A DNA stretch of 51,149 nucleotides from contig JAUNEE010000004.1 in NCBI GenBank assembly GCA_030525705.1, positions 1-51,149 of the forward strand. The letters run 5' to 3'. Each line of letters opens with the position of its first letter. Positions within the stretch are counted from its first letter, which is position 1. The DNA comes from Moraxella sp. GTDB taxonomy: Bacteria > Pseudomonadota > Gammaproteobacteria > Pseudomonadales > Moraxellaceae. The position numbers were made by a program, and so were the translations under genes. This document shows positions 1 to 10,059 of the stretch, piece by piece. The notes beneath the pieces were generated by a model that did not search any database, was not told where the DNA came from, and saw nothing but the letters and a program-made list of their open reading frames with translations.

Positions 1-213
1 ATCAGTTAAAGTTAAATGGATAAATTTATGATTGATTTCTACAAAAACCAACTTATAATTAAAACGACTTTTCCATTCATCTTGACTAATATTAGAAAAT
101 TTAAGACATAAAAATTCAAATACTGTATTAGGAATAAAATTAAGTTCTTTTAAATTTGGCAAATAAAATTTGCTCGGACTAAGACCGTTAATGGCGGGTA
201 ATTTATTTTGCAT
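1..213 (-). CDS. RluA-family pseudouridine synthase, N-terminal part (runs off the window)
   Basis: An open frame of 71 codons starts at an ATG (complement of 211-213) and runs off the left edge without a stop. The visible protein begins MQNKLPAINGLSPSKFYL and continues with a Trp-x-x-Arg segment (around residues 49-52). This resembles the start of stand-alone RluA-type pseudouridine synthases, which open with a Gly-x-x-Pro-Ser-(R/K)-x-x-Leu-Pro pattern and a short S4-like region before the catalytic domain. The catalytic HRLD-type motif lies outside the window, so the call rests on the N-terminal pattern only. The gene is divergent from rluB. No good Shine-Dalgarno is visible. An unrelated AT-rich hypothetical protein remains possible. 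Confidence 0.55.
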   Translation of the reverse strand, partial: MQNKLPAINGLSPSKFYLPNLKELNFIPNTVFEFLCLKFSNISQDEWKSRFNYKLVFVEINHKFIHLTLTD

Positions 214-484
214 TTGGGCTATCTTTTTTTAAATAAATAAAGTATAATTATATTTTAGCACATTGTGAAATGTTGAAAAAGGGCATATCAAGCATTGGTT
301 GTATTAAATGCGGTTGAATGATGATTTTTTTGGTAACTTTGTGCCAAAAATGACTAAATCTTGCTTTTTGTCGTTGCCAACCTTAACATTGTCTGCGGTT
401 GTCGCCTAAAAAAGCTGGCGATTTATCTCATTTTTGCCTACAAAACCAATACTTGACACGCCCTTCCATTTTCAGGAATTTTTT

Positions 485-1459
485 ATGAACGACCAATTTC
501 CCACTTCTAGCGAAAAAGCAGAAAAACCACAAGGCGAAAAATTACAAAAACTCCTTGCTCGTCTTGGGCTTGGCTCTCGCCGTGGACTGGAAGAAATCAT
601 CAAGGCGGGGCGAATCACCATTAACCACACCACCGCCAAACTGGGCGACCGTGTGCTTTTGACCGATGAAGTGCGGATTGATGGGCGAGTGGTGCGGATT
701 AAAGCAGAGCGAGAAAAACGCCGCCGTGTCATCGCCTATTATAAACCCGAAGGCGAGATTTGCTCGGTGAGCGACCCCGAAGGACGGATGACCGTCTTTG
801 AACGCCTGCCCCAAATGACACACGACCGCTGGGTAATGGTTGGGCGACTGGACATCAACTCGTCTGGGCTACTTCTGTTCACCAACGATGGTGAGCTGGC
901 ACACCGCCTAATGCACCCGTCTAGCGAGATTGTACGGGAATATGCCGTGCGGGTGCTGGGCGAAGTAACGCCCGAAATCGCCAAAACTTTGACCACAGGT
1001 GTAGAGCTAGAAGATGGAATGGCGAGCTTTGACGACATCAAGGCGGTAGGCGGTACAGGTGTAAACCAATGGTACAGCGTGTCCTTAAAAGAAGGTCGCA
1101 AGCGGGAAGTTCGCCGTTTGTTTGAAAGTCAAGGGCTAAAAGTGAGCCGACTTTTACGCACTCGCTATGGCTCGTTTAAATTGCCCAGCACCCTAAAAAC
1201 AGGGCGATTTATTGAATTGGACAGACGAGACATTAACGAACTGATTACCCTTGTCGGCTTGCGTCCTCGTGAGCAAATGGGACTAAATACCGCAATGCGT
1301 GAAAAACAAGAACGCATTCATAAAAAGCCTTTAAAAGCCCGAAGAGAAGGGGCTAAAAGAGAAAATTCAAGAAATTTCAAACAAAAAAGCAGACCGCACT
1401 CTGAAAAAACAGAACAAAAGGTATCAGACTTAAGTAAAAGTAAGTTTAGAAAAATCTAA
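485..1459 (+). CDS. rluB: 23S rRNA pseudouridine(2605) synthase RluB
   Basis: Isomerises a uridine in helix 93 of 23S rRNA to pseudouridine. The 324-residue product has an S4 RNA-binding domain (about residues 20-65, LQKLLARLGLGSRRGLEE) followed by the RsuA/RluB/E/F catalytic domain. The motif GRLDINSSGLLLFTNDGE carries the catalytic Asp near residue 123, followed by a LMHPSSEI segment typical of RluB. The C-terminal 50 residues are a Lys/Arg-rich disordered tail, also common in RluB. The frame is open upstream to a TTG at 434, but the ATG at 485 follows AGGAA at a sensible distance and begins the protein just before the S4 domain, so I choose it. It converges with recB over a shared terminator. 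Confidence 0.93.
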   Translation: MNDQFPTSSEKAEKPQGEKLQKLLARLGLGSRRGLEEIIKAGRITINHTTAKLGDRVLLTDEVRIDGRVVRIKAEREKRRRVIAYYKPEGEICSVSDPEGRMTVFERLPQMTHDRWVMVGRLDINSSGLLLFTNDGELAHRLMHPSSEIVREYAVRVLGEVTPEIAKTLTTGVELEDGMASFDDIKAVGGTGVNQWYSVSLKEGRKREVRRLFESQGLKVSRLLRTRYGSFKLPSTLKTGRFIELDRRDINELITLVGLRPREQMGLNTAMREKQERIHKKPLKARREGAKRENSRNFKQKSRPHSEKTEQKVSDLSKSKFRKI

Positions 1460-1516
1460 TCCTGCCTGCCTTTTTAATTCAAAGAGTAAATTAACCCGAT
1501 TTAATCCTTGCAAGCC

Positions 1517-1546
1517 AAAAAAAGCCCCGCACAAGGGCTTTTTTTA
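1517..1546. terminator. Bidirectional intrinsic terminator between rluB and recB
   Basis: An A-run leads into GCCC, a short loop, then GGGC and a T-run, so the hairpin has the form of an intrinsic terminator on both strands. It sits between the convergent ends of rluB (1459) and recB (1574). Confidence 0.8.
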
Positions 1547-1573
1547 TTTGGGCAGCTTACACCGCTCCGTCCA

Positions 1574-4500
1574 TCAACCAAACAGCTCATCTAGTGCCAA
1601 AACCAACGCCAAAGGCACGTCCCATACCAGTCTCCCTGTCTTTTCACCCTCTTTAACCCCTCGCAAAAAGACATACTCACACGCACCTAGGTACGCTTTT
1701 TCATTGCCTGCATAATTAGGGATTCTCAGCTTTAACAGGCGGTGGAGTGCCACTTGATAAATGGCGGCTTGTAGCCAGTAATTGTGGTGATTCATCACCT
1801 CCGCCATCGCAGCTTGGGTGTAGCCTTTCGTGTCTTCTGTGATAAAATTCGATTTAAAATCAACCACATAATAACGCCCGTCATGCTCATACAAAAGGTC
1901 AATCTCGCCTTTTAAGTATGCTAAAATCTCCTTTGAGTGCGTTTCAAATATCGGCAAATCCTTGCCGCTATACGCCCCGAATACCACATTTAAACGCTCT
2001 AAATCAAGCGGATTTTTTAGGCTTAGCATAAACGACAGCTCGCTGTGCTTATTTGATGTATCCAAATCCAAAAAACACACACCCGATGCCAAAAATGGTG
2101 TTTTCATGGCGTCATACAACCATACTGTTAAGGCTTGCAAGGTTACTTCATCGAATAAGAGGGCATGCTTTTTCGCCAATTTTTCGATGTCTTTTTTTAA
2201 TAAAGCAGGGCTATTTTTGACCGCTGTTGTGTCTACTTGCTCAAAAATCTCATGCAAAAACGTCCCCGCTACCGTACCACGCATAAAGCCTGAACGGATA
2301 TCCATCAAAGATAAACTGTCTGTTTCCACCTTATCATCATCGGTTTTTAAGGTTTCATCATCTATGGTCTTAGACTCTGGCGTCTCGTCCGTCACAGGCA
2401 TAAACTCAAAGACAGATTCGTCTTTTTTCCATAAAATCCCCGCAGCATTAAACCGCCTTGCCAAGGCACTAAAACTGGTTCTCGCCTGCCCATAAAAGGA
2501 CGCCACAGGATAAATTTCCTGCCAAGGACGGTAGTGAACACGGTACTTTTCCTTGCCATCGCCTTGATAAGGCGTTGTTATCAAAGTCTCCGCCATACCC
2601 TCAAACTCAAGCCAATCGGCATGACCCACCAAACGCTCAGGCAGTGCATAGGTTTTTTTATCGGGCATAAATCCCCATACGTCCAGCAAGCTTGGGTTTT
2701 TTAGGCTAGCTTTGGCTCTGTCCTTTAATAGCACAAACATTTTTTCCGCCGCTCGGGTTAGTGCCACATAGGCCACCCGTTTTTTTTCGTCCAGACTTTC
2801 TTTTTTATCTAGCTTGATAAAAAAGTCCACATCACTGCCTTGATGTGCCACGGCAGAAAGACGTCTTTGGTGATTTTCAGTATAAGCGAACAATTTTTTA
2901 TCGGAATAATCACGATTTTTATCCAGCTCAAGCACATAAACGATGGGAAACTCAAGCCCTTTCGACTTATGCATGGTCATCACAGACACCGCTGAAGTCG
3001 CAGGCAAAGGTAGCACCTTAGTCTCGAAATCCTGCCCCATTTTTATGGACAAAGACGCCAAAATCTCACTGGGCTGCCCTTTTTCTTCTGACAATAATTC
3101 AAACAGCTGCCATACATCGCTCAAATAACGCAAGCCATCCTCAAAACCTGCCAAATACGCCCACAAAGACGTCATCAAAAACGGTGGCTTTAAAAACGCC
3201 TCCCCAAGAATAAAGGAAACGCCTTGGCTTCTTTTGTCATTTTGCCATAAGGTCGCCAGATTTTTTAGATACGCCATCAATGTCGCACGCTGCTCATCGT
3301 CCTCCAAAATAGCATTTGCCATCGCCAAATCAAAACGAAACAAGGAAGTCAAAAGCCGCCCCAGCCTGTCGGCACTTGGGGTAATCACCGCCGATAAAAG
3401 CGCATAAATGTCATGACACGCCTCGCTTTGATAGATGCCCGTACCATTTGCGGCGGCACTTGGGATGTCGTATCTTGCCAAGGCTTCTTGCATGGCAAGC
3501 ACTTGGCTGTTATCGGCAACCAAAACCGCAACGTCCGCAGGCGTCACCAGTCGCTTGCCCTCAGGGGTGGCTTTATCCTCGATGTACAGCGTTTTTAGTA
3601 GGTGATTGATGTGCTGTGCGGCGGCGGTTAGCTCGTCTGCATGGCTGTCGCTTTTTAGCCTTAAAAACGACAAAGACCGCTCGCCCAGCACCGCTGTATC
3701 TTGCCATGTCAAATGCTCGCTGTCTTTGGCGGCTTGAATGGGATAATAAAAAATCCCCTCGCCCAAACTGCTAAATGCCGTATCTGTTTCACAAAACCAC
3801 GCATTTAACGCAGTGATCAAAGATTTTTGGGAGCGTCTGTTCACAGATAAACTAAAACGGGTGTCCAACCCCGAGGCTTTCATGGCATTGTAGTTGGCAA
3901 CGTCCCCGCCACGGAAACGGTAAATCGCCTGCTTTGGGTCGCCCACGAACAACAAAAACCCCCGACCCGTCTCAGAAAACAGTGTTTTTTTGGCGTCATC
4001 GCTTAGGTAGATTTTTTTCAAAAGACGCGCCTGCTCGCCGTTGATGTCTTGAGATTCATCAATGAGTGCCACAGGGTACAAATGGCGGATATGGCGTGCC
4101 AACAGCTCGCCTTGACGCCCCGACAAAGCCCGCTCCAAGCTAAGCATGGTCAAAGAAAAGCTGGTTTTGCCTTTTTTATCCAGTGCCTGCGGCAGTTTTT
4201 CCCTGACCACCTTGGCAATGTGTGCCATCAAAGACCTAATATACGCCTCGCCTGCCGTATGATACACCTCAGACAACCGTGCCAATAAAACAAAACGCTC
4301 CAAAGGCAAAGACAGCCAAAGAGCTTTTTCAGCGTCCCTATTTTTATTAAAACAATCCGCCAAATCCTTGTTTAAAAATTCCTTAAACAGTTTATACGCT
4401 TTATCACTTAAATCCTCAAAAGCCGTGACACCGCCCTCTTTTAGCATCTGTAGTATCGTGGGCATTTCGCTTAAAAGATTCACCAGATTTAGCCTGCTGT

Positions 4501-5344
4501 TCATGCCCACAGATTTTCTAAAATCCGCTGAAAAATACGGCTCAAAAACCGACCAATCCTCCCCCAAAAGCCCGAAAAGCTGCTCCTCCAAAACCGAAAA
4601 ATACCCATCATCTAACAAGGGCAGCTCATCAATGGGCGCGGTATAAAACTGCAGAGCATTGCTGATACAACGGGACGCTGCCGTGACATTTGCCAGCTCA
4701 CCTGTGCTAACTTTGGCGTAAAGCTTCGGGCTATTCTTGGCAAGGCTAATGTGCGCCGCCCTAAGCTCATCATGAATAATGACCGCCACCTCAGCTGAGA
4801 CGTCCGTTAAAATGTCCTTTTTTTGTCCTTCGCCAATCTCATGACTAAACTCTCTTAGCCACTTTTGGGCAAGACTGTCCAGCGTACCGATAAACAGCTT
4901 ATCCACCGTGGCAATCAGCACCCGCACCTTATAAAGCGTCTTATCCAAAAGCCGTGGCGACCCCGCCAAAAGCCACAGACTTAACTGCTCATTGATGGGG
5001 TCGGCTAGGGCTTTTAGCTGATGGGCAGCGTTTTGCAGATGAGCAAGCTGTTCTTCACGCCAAAGCCCATACAGCGTTTCTGCGTGCAGTTTTAGATAAT
5101 GGCAGACATCATAAAACGCCATCAAACGCTCAAAGAGTCTTTCTTGCATCTCGGCAGCTGCCGCACGAGTAAAAGTGGTGGCAAGCATTCTTTCAGGGCG
5201 GACGCCTTTTTCAATGAGCAGTCTTAATAAAATCCCCGTCAGCGTCCACGTTTTTCCCGTTCCTGCCGATGCCTCAATCAAAAATGCCCCCGATAAAGGA
5301 CACGCCACCGCCGCAGGAACTTCAAGCTTTACTAAATCATTCAT
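1574..5344 (-). CDS. recB: Exodeoxyribonuclease V beta subunit RecB
   Basis: The 3'-5' helicase and nuclease subunit of RecBCD, which processes double-strand breaks for RecA loading. The 1256-residue protein begins with a UvrD/Rep helicase: Walker A EASAGTGKT around residues 24-32, DESQD (motif II) near residue 430, GDPKQAIYRFRGGD (motif III/IV region) and VMTMHKSKGLEFP before the second RecA-like lobe. Near the C terminus is the RecB nuclease signature: a His-Glu pair in GTFLHEIF, GEIDLL (Asp about 1149) and VVDFKSN (Asp about 1162, Lys about 1164), so nuclease activity should be intact. Length is near that of E. coli RecB. The ATG lies 2 bases after the recC stop, so the genes are translationally coupled. 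No recD follows: downstream is the terminator and convergent rluB. Confidence 0.95.
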   Translation of the reverse strand: MNDLVKLEVPAAVACPLSGAFLIEASAGTGKTWTLTGILLRLLIEKGVRPERMLATTFTRAAAAEMQERLFERLMAFYDVCHYLKLHAETLYGLWREEQLAHLQNAAHQLKALADPINEQLSLWLLAGSPRLLDKTLYKVRVLIATVDKLFIGTLDSLAQKWLREFSHEIGEGQKKDILTDVSAEVAVIIHDELRAAHISLAKNSPKLYAKVSTGELANVTAASRCISNALQFYTAPIDELPLLDDGYFSVLEEQLFGLLGEDWSVFEPYFSADFRKSVGMNSRLNLVNLLSEMPTILQMLKEGGVTAFEDLSDKAYKLFKEFLNKDLADCFNKNRDAEKALWLSLPLERFVLLARLSEVYHTAGEAYIRSLMAHIAKVVREKLPQALDKKGKTSFSLTMLSLERALSGRQGELLARHIRHLYPVALIDESQDINGEQARLLKKIYLSDDAKKTLFSETGRGFLLFVGDPKQAIYRFRGGDVANYNAMKASGLDTRFSLSVNRRSQKSLITALNAWFCETDTAFSSLGEGIFYYPIQAAKDSEHLTWQDTAVLGERSLSFLRLKSDSHADELTAAAQHINHLLKTLYIEDKATPEGKRLVTPADVAVLVADNSQVLAMQEALARYDIPSAAANGTGIYQSEACHDIYALLSAVITPSADRLGRLLTSLFRFDLAMANAILEDDEQRATLMAYLKNLATLWQNDKRSQGVSFILGEAFLKPPFLMTSLWAYLAGFEDGLRYLSDVWQLFELLSEEKGQPSEILASLSIKMGQDFETKVLPLPATSAVSVMTMHKSKGLEFPIVYVLELDKNRDYSDKKLFAYTENHQRRLSAVAHQGSDVDFFIKLDKKESLDEKKRVAYVALTRAAEKMFVLLKDRAKASLKNPSLLDVWGFMPDKKTYALPERLVGHADWLEFEGMAETLITTPYQGDGKEKYRVHYRPWQEIYPVASFYGQARTSFSALARRFNAAGILWKKDESVFEFMPVTDETPESKTIDDETLKTDDDKVETDSLSLMDIRSGFMRGTVAGTFLHEIFEQVDTTAVKNSPALLKKDIEKLAKKHALLFDEVTLQALTVWLYDAMKTPFLASGVCFLDLDTSNKHSELSFMLSLKNPLDLERLNVVFGAYSGKDLPIFETHSKEILAYLKGEIDLLYEHDGRYYVVDFKSNFITEDTKGYTQAAMAEVMNHHNYWLQAAIYQVALHRLLKLRIPNYAGNEKAYLGACEYVFLRGVKEGEKTGRLVWDVPLALVLALDELFG

Positions 5345-5346
5345 GG

Positions 5347-8300
5347 TTATTCGCTTTTATGGTCTTTGGCGTGTGCCAAAAATACTTCTGTTATGTCATA
5401 CGTTTCAAGCGGCTGATACAGCACGCTTGCCCACGGCAAGTACATGGCTAGGGCTGTTTTTGGGGGTGTATCTCCCAAGATAAATTGCCAGTTTGGGTGG
5501 CAAGCACTACCTTTTGAGATATAATCACCGTAAGAAGAGGTGCTTAGCCACTTTTGGTAGACTTTTTTATCATCGCCGTTCGTCTGCACAGACATGAGTG
5601 CCGCCTCTGGAGTGAGTACCACAGGCGTCGTGGTTGTGATTTGCCCGAAGATGAGCCACTGGCTTAACAGCGTTTTTGCCACGGATTTTTCAATGCGTTC
5701 AAACACCAAAAAATCCACCTCTTTTTTAGTCTCATCACCAAGACGATACTGCCAAAGGCTGCGTCCATGATGAGGCAAGCTGTCCGTACTGTCGTCTCGT
5801 GCCACCTGCCAGCATAAATGCGACAAAAACGCCGCCACTTTTTTTTCAGCGGACAAAGAAGACACATGGACGTTTAGCCAGACCTTTTCTGCCATCATGG
5901 GCAATGACGCACTCAAAGTCAGCGTTTTTTTTATCTCGCTCAAGCACAGCTCAAAGCTAACCAGCTGCGTCATAAGCGGACTTGGCGTGCCATCACTTTT
6001 CACCCCAAGCCACCTTGCTCGCTCTGCCAACAGCGCTTTTAATGCCGTCACTGTCTGTAAAGTCTCAGACAATATCTTATCCCGAGCCTTGCCCGCAGGC
6101 AGCAGCGTATCTTCATATAACACAGACAACGCCTGCTCATCGCCCGCCAGCACCCGCGTCAGCAGCTGATAATTCATCAAGCCATCTACCCCCAAAGGCT
6201 CATCACGGGCATGCTCCTCTGCCACCGTCACAAGGCGGACATTGCCCTTTAGATACGCTGCTGCAGGGTGCTGAACCTGTGAGATGAGTTGGTCTAGGGT
6301 TGTTTGGGCGGGGGTGGGCAGCAGCGCTGGTGCATCCTTTGTCCCACAAACAGACACAGCCCCGCTTAACGCCTCGCCCAGTGCATGAACGGTCTTCGGA
6401 TTTGGCAAATTAACCACGGGCGGACGTTCTTTTTGTAAGTGACTATTCTCATAAACCGCCTGCCAAAGCTGTGGCACAGCAGCATCCACAGAAACAGGTG
6501 TCTGCCTCTCAAAAACCTCGGGTGAAAAAGGCAGTGCCGCATGACGGGTCACCAGCCACTCCTCTAGGACGTCAGGGGCGTGCAAAACTTCTGCGTCTTT
6601 TTGCCATGGGGCGTTTTTTATAAAGGCGATAAGCTCGCTGACAGGCGTGGCGGGCAACAGTGGCACATCGCCCGTCTGGCTTTGACCACTATAAAAAATC
6701 CAGCAGTTTTCTTTGGCTTGAAAAATCGCTTCTAAGAATGCACCGTTATCATCCTCTTCGCTGTGCCTATCGCCACGGCGTGCCAGACCCGCCTTTGCCA
6801 AATCAAGGCGGTTTAACGGCTCGGTTCTCGGAAAAGCAGATAAATTCATGCCAAGCATAATCACAAGCCCAAACTGCATACCCCGAAGTGAACCAAACCG
6901 TCCAATGTTAATCACCCCAGACGGCTCAGCAGCGATTTTCTGAGCTGACAGCACGCCCGTTAAGGCGTCCAGCACAAAAGACAAGGGCAAAGACAAAGCA
7001 GGCATGCCCTCACTGCTGTTCGCACGCACACTGGCACGCATGGCGTTCATCGCCCCGAAGATGCTATTTAAGCCGTCCGTCCCTTTATGTAAAAAAAAGT
7101 AGGGGTTAATGACGTCATGCTCTAGCCTATGCAGCCACACCTCGACATCGGCAATTTCATCAGCCCGCCCTCGCTCGCTCACCAGTGCTTCATATATACG
7201 GCACAGCCCATCAATCACCGCCCCATCTTCCAGACGCACGCCTGACACGCCCACCACCTTGGGCAAAGACGCACCTGCCCTTTCATCAAATACCTCACAA
7301 ATGCCCTCGCCTGCTAACAAAGACACAGACAGCCTATCCAACGCATATGCCAAAGTACGCCGATAATCCTTATCCTCAGGGTGCAGACTTTCTGTCAAAT
7401 GCCGCTCATCAAGCCCCCGCACAAAACCCGCCCTCTCTAAAAGCTCACAGCCCCTTTGTGCCATGGCGTGCGTCATACCAAAGCTCTCATAACAAACAGG
7501 CGACAAAAGCCACTCAAAAAAATCCGCCGCATATAACCGCCCAAAGCCCAGCTCATACACCCCTAAAATCGCCCGCCACAACGCCATCACGGTTTCATTC
7601 GCCACGCCTGTGATTTTGGCAGGCAGGTACAACCCATCTGCAGACACAGACGCCCCGAACACCGAAGCGATGAGCTGCTTTTCGCTTTCTACATCAGGCA
7701 TCATAATCGCCACGTCAGACAGCTGTCTTTTTTTGCCATCATACGCAGGCTCGTTCAGCCAACGCCCAATCAAAAGCCGTGCCACCTCAAGCTCCCGCTT
7801 TAAACTGTGGCAATTATGCACCTTTAGACTGTCATCATTCAAAGAAAATTGCCACGATTTTAAGGCGGCTTTTTTCTCGCTCAGCGTTTGCCAAAAATCA
7901 CCCTCGAACGCCCCCGCCAAATGCACCGAAACGTCCGACTCCTCTAGCATTAAAATGTCTTTTTTTAGGGCGTTTAGCAGGGTCTTCGGGGTGGTCTCAA
8001 ATTCATTAAAATCGTCCTGCCAATCTAGCTGATACGCCCCCTCATCTGCCCCGCCAGACAGCTCAGCAAGCATAGCAAACGTATCTCGTGATGCCTTGCC
8101 CAGCCGTGACAACAGCCCATGCCCGTAGTCTTTTAGGTAGACTGAGCTTGGGTTGATGAGTTTTTGGGTGGCAAGCCAGTTTTTATCCACAATGTCCGCC
8201 CAAAACATCATCGAAGGATTAAAATGCAAAAGCACCACATCTAAGGACTGACTTAACCGCTTTAAAAAATTCAGCTCCAACTGCGGCAGCTGCTGCACCG

Positions 8301-9186
8301 TAAACAGATATAAGGTTTTTGGGAGTTTTTGGCGAATGGCGACAGCTTTTGGGTGATTTTTATCCTCCAAAACCGCCCAAAAGCGAGCCTCAAGCGCCTG
8401 CCGATATAAAAACACTCCCGAAAACAAACGCACCCATAAATACCGATACGCCCGCTCAAGCCCCTCATAATGCGTCACAAGCCAAGCAGGCGTTTTCATG
8501 TCATCGTCCACAGGCTCAGGCGTCTCTTCGTTATTTGACGGGGTGTACAGGCGTTCTGCCATGCGATCTTTTTCGGCGATAAGTGCTGCCACGTTCACCG
8601 CCTTATCCTTTGCCCAAAGCGACAGCCAGTCTGGGCGTTCGGTCAGGTATTTGACATACAGCCGTGATAGCTTGTCGCACAGCTGCCAAAGCTCGCTTTG
8701 CCATGTGTCAGAATGCTCGTTCAAATGTGCCAAAAGTGCGGACAAAGGGTGCTCAGAGTCGTTTTTTAGGGCGGTGATTTTTTCTCGACCCTCTTTATAA
8801 ACCACCTTGCCCGATGCGTCTTTTTTCTCCAAAAAATACGCAAATAACCGCCAACGAATCACCCCTGCCGACAGCACCGCCGTCTCAGGCACGCTTAACA
8901 CTTCACCGTGCCTACCCGCCTGTCTTAAAAAATCCGTATCAAAAGACAGCACCGTATCAATCATCTGCCACTGGTACTGCCCCCAAAACTGAGTCGCCAC
9001 AAGCGTACTAATACCCATCTTATCCGCCAGTGCCTTGGCAAGATAATCCTCCAGCACCATCGCAGGCACGATGACCGTAAACGGCGTAAACACCCCGTCT
9101 TTTTTATCCCGATAAAACGCCGCAAGCTTGGTTAATAACTTTTCACTGTCATTAGACTGGATAATCGAAAACACCGCCACCCCCAT
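5347..9186 (-). CDS. recC: Exodeoxyribonuclease V gamma subunit RecC
   Basis: The Chi-recognising, inactivated-helicase subunit of the RecBCD recombination enzyme. At 1279 residues it is somewhat longer than E. coli RecC. The N-terminal part carries family patterns such as FTVIVPAMVLEDYLAKALADKMGI; later segments include the conserved LSPVCYESFGM and the FGSLRGMQFGLVIMLGMN region, where RecC keeps a degenerate helicase motif. It lies directly upstream of recB with a 2-base gap, the usual recC-before-recB order. The start is placed at the ATG at 9186; a GTG a few codons inside (giving VFSIIQSND) is an alternative that fits RecC N termini equally well. It diverges from the gene at 9342, and the intergenic region holds a promoter for that gene. 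Confidence 0.93.
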   Translation of the reverse strand: MGVAVFSIIQSNDSEKLLTKLAAFYRDKKDGVFTPFTVIVPAMVLEDYLAKALADKMGISTLVATQFWGQYQWQMIDTVLSFDTDFLRQAGRHGEVLSVPETAVLSAGVIRWRLFAYFLEKKDASGKVVYKEGREKITALKNDSEHPLSALLAHLNEHSDTWQSELWQLCDKLSRLYVKYLTERPDWLSLWAKDKAVNVAALIAEKDRMAERLYTPSNNEETPEPVDDDMKTPAWLVTHYEGLERAYRYLWVRLFSGVFLYRQALEARFWAVLEDKNHPKAVAIRQKLPKTLYLFTVQQLPQLELNFLKRLSQSLDVVLLHFNPSMMFWADIVDKNWLATQKLINPSSVYLKDYGHGLLSRLGKASRDTFAMLAELSGGADEGAYQLDWQDDFNEFETTPKTLLNALKKDILMLEESDVSVHLAGAFEGDFWQTLSEKKAALKSWQFSLNDDSLKVHNCHSLKRELEVARLLIGRWLNEPAYDGKKRQLSDVAIMMPDVESEKQLIASVFGASVSADGLYLPAKITGVANETVMALWRAILGVYELGFGRLYAADFFEWLLSPVCYESFGMTHAMAQRGCELLERAGFVRGLDERHLTESLHPEDKDYRRTLAYALDRLSVSLLAGEGICEVFDERAGASLPKVVGVSGVRLEDGAVIDGLCRIYEALVSERGRADEIADVEVWLHRLEHDVINPYFFLHKGTDGLNSIFGAMNAMRASVRANSSEGMPALSLPLSFVLDALTGVLSAQKIAAEPSGVINIGRFGSLRGMQFGLVIMLGMNLSAFPRTEPLNRLDLAKAGLARRGDRHSEEDDNGAFLEAIFQAKENCWIFYSGQSQTGDVPLLPATPVSELIAFIKNAPWQKDAEVLHAPDVLEEWLVTRHAALPFSPEVFERQTPVSVDAAVPQLWQAVYENSHLQKERPPVVNLPNPKTVHALGEALSGAVSVCGTKDAPALLPTPAQTTLDQLISQVQHPAAAYLKGNVRLVTVAEEHARDEPLGVDGLMNYQLLTRVLAGDEQALSVLYEDTLLPAGKARDKILSETLQTVTALKALLAERARWLGVKSDGTPSPLMTQLVSFELCLSEIKKTLTLSASLPMMAEKVWLNVHVSSLSAEKKVAAFLSHLCWQVARDDSTDSLPHHGRSLWQYRLGDETKKEVDFLVFERIEKSVAKTLLSQWLIFGQITTTTPVVLTPEAALMSVQTNGDDKKVYQKWLSTSSYGDYISKGSACHPNWQFILGDTPPKTALAMYLPWASVLYQPLETYDITEVFLAHAKDHKSE

Positions 9187-9246
9187 TAAAAAATGTCATT
9201 ATAGCCCAAATTTTTGCCAAAAAACCACAAAAATACACAATAACTT

Positions 9247-9255
9247 TGCTATAAT
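9247..9255 (+). promoter_or_regulatory. Extended -10 promoter for the gene at 9342
   Basis: TGCTATAAT is a perfect extended -10 element (TG, one base, TATAAT). No good -35 lies at 17 bases, which is typical for extended -10 promoters. The surrounding AACTTTGCTATAATA is identical to the -10 region before the rhodanese gene at 46430. Confidence 0.6.
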
Positions 9256-9341
9256 AAGTAGTCGCTATTGTGTAGCGATTATTTAGTTTTTCTAAATAAA
9301 ATGACGAGATTTTATCCGTTTAATCAAGCCGTGAGTTTTCC

Positions 9342-9992
9342 ATGAATCAAATGCGTCGTTTCGTTGATGTGATTTTTGTACAACCCAAAAAGAAATATTA
9401 TGTCATTTTGCACCAAGGTAACTTTTGGCGACTGCCACGGCTAAACCTCACCATCAGCTCATGGGAGGCAAAAACGCCCTATTTGGGCAGTTTGGAGGAT
9501 GTTTATGTCTCTAAAAATCAAGTGATTGACTGCGAAAAACTGGCTGCCATCCTAGACACACAGCCCCTTCCCGAAGAGCTGCACGGGCTGTCCGCCCACC
9601 GTTTTTTAGACTGGTGGTCGATGCATGACTATGAGTGGCTTGCCAAAAAATCCACAAAAGCCAACTCCGTAAAAACAGCGAACACCCCCCAAAACACTGA
9701 AAAAAGCTCAGAAGTAGCCACGCCAAACCTCCAACGCACCACCCCCTTGGCAAGTCCAAATCCGCCCACACATCAAGCCGTCACGCCTGCCGCCGCACCT
9801 GCCGCCATGACACCAAATCCCGTCATACCAAGCTCAGCGGTGGCAAATCCTGCCAGCCCAAGCACAAAAACCGACACGCAACCCACCACCAAAGTCCCCA
9901 CAAAAAACCCTGAGACACAAGGCTTTGATATTTTTGATAGTCTACTCCAAGAGCTAAACGAAGAAGTTCAGCATTTGCACCAAAAGCACTAA
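9342..9992 (+). CDS. Hypothetical protein with Pro/Thr/Ala-rich tail
   Basis: I do not recognise this 216-residue protein. Residues 1-100 look like a folded domain rich in aromatic residues (FVDVIFVQPKKKYYVILHQG, then WRLPRLNL and HRFLDWWSMHDYEWL). Residues about 105-200 are low complexity, dominated by Pro, Thr, Ala and Ser, and a short acidic/amphipathic segment (DIFDSLLQELNEEVQHL) ends the protein. There is no signal peptide and no membrane segment, so it is probably cytoplasmic. It is transcribed from the extended -10 at 9247-9255 and is divergent from recC. The next gene, at 10060, follows after 67 bases in the same direction. A start 3 codons later (ATG at 9351) is possible. Confidence 0.6.
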   Translation: MNQMRRFVDVIFVQPKKKYYVILHQGNFWRLPRLNLTISSWEAKTPYLGSLEDVYVSKNQVIDCEKLAAILDTQPLPEELHGLSAHRFLDWWSMHDYEWLAKKSTKANSVKTANTPQNTEKSSEVATPNLQRTTPLASPNPPTHQAVTPAAAPAAMTPNPVIPSSAVANPASPSTKTDTQPTTKVPTKNPETQGFDIFDSLLQELNEEVQHLHQKH

Positions 9993-10059
9993 ACCCCAAA
10001 AAAACAAACCACGCGATTACCCAAACAGCCCAACCAAAAACCCTAACCAAAACACAGCC

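Noticed and set aside
1962..2495. 177-codon plus-strand frame inside recB
   Set aside because: Antisense to the RecB nuclease region, Ser/Lys-rich, no motif.
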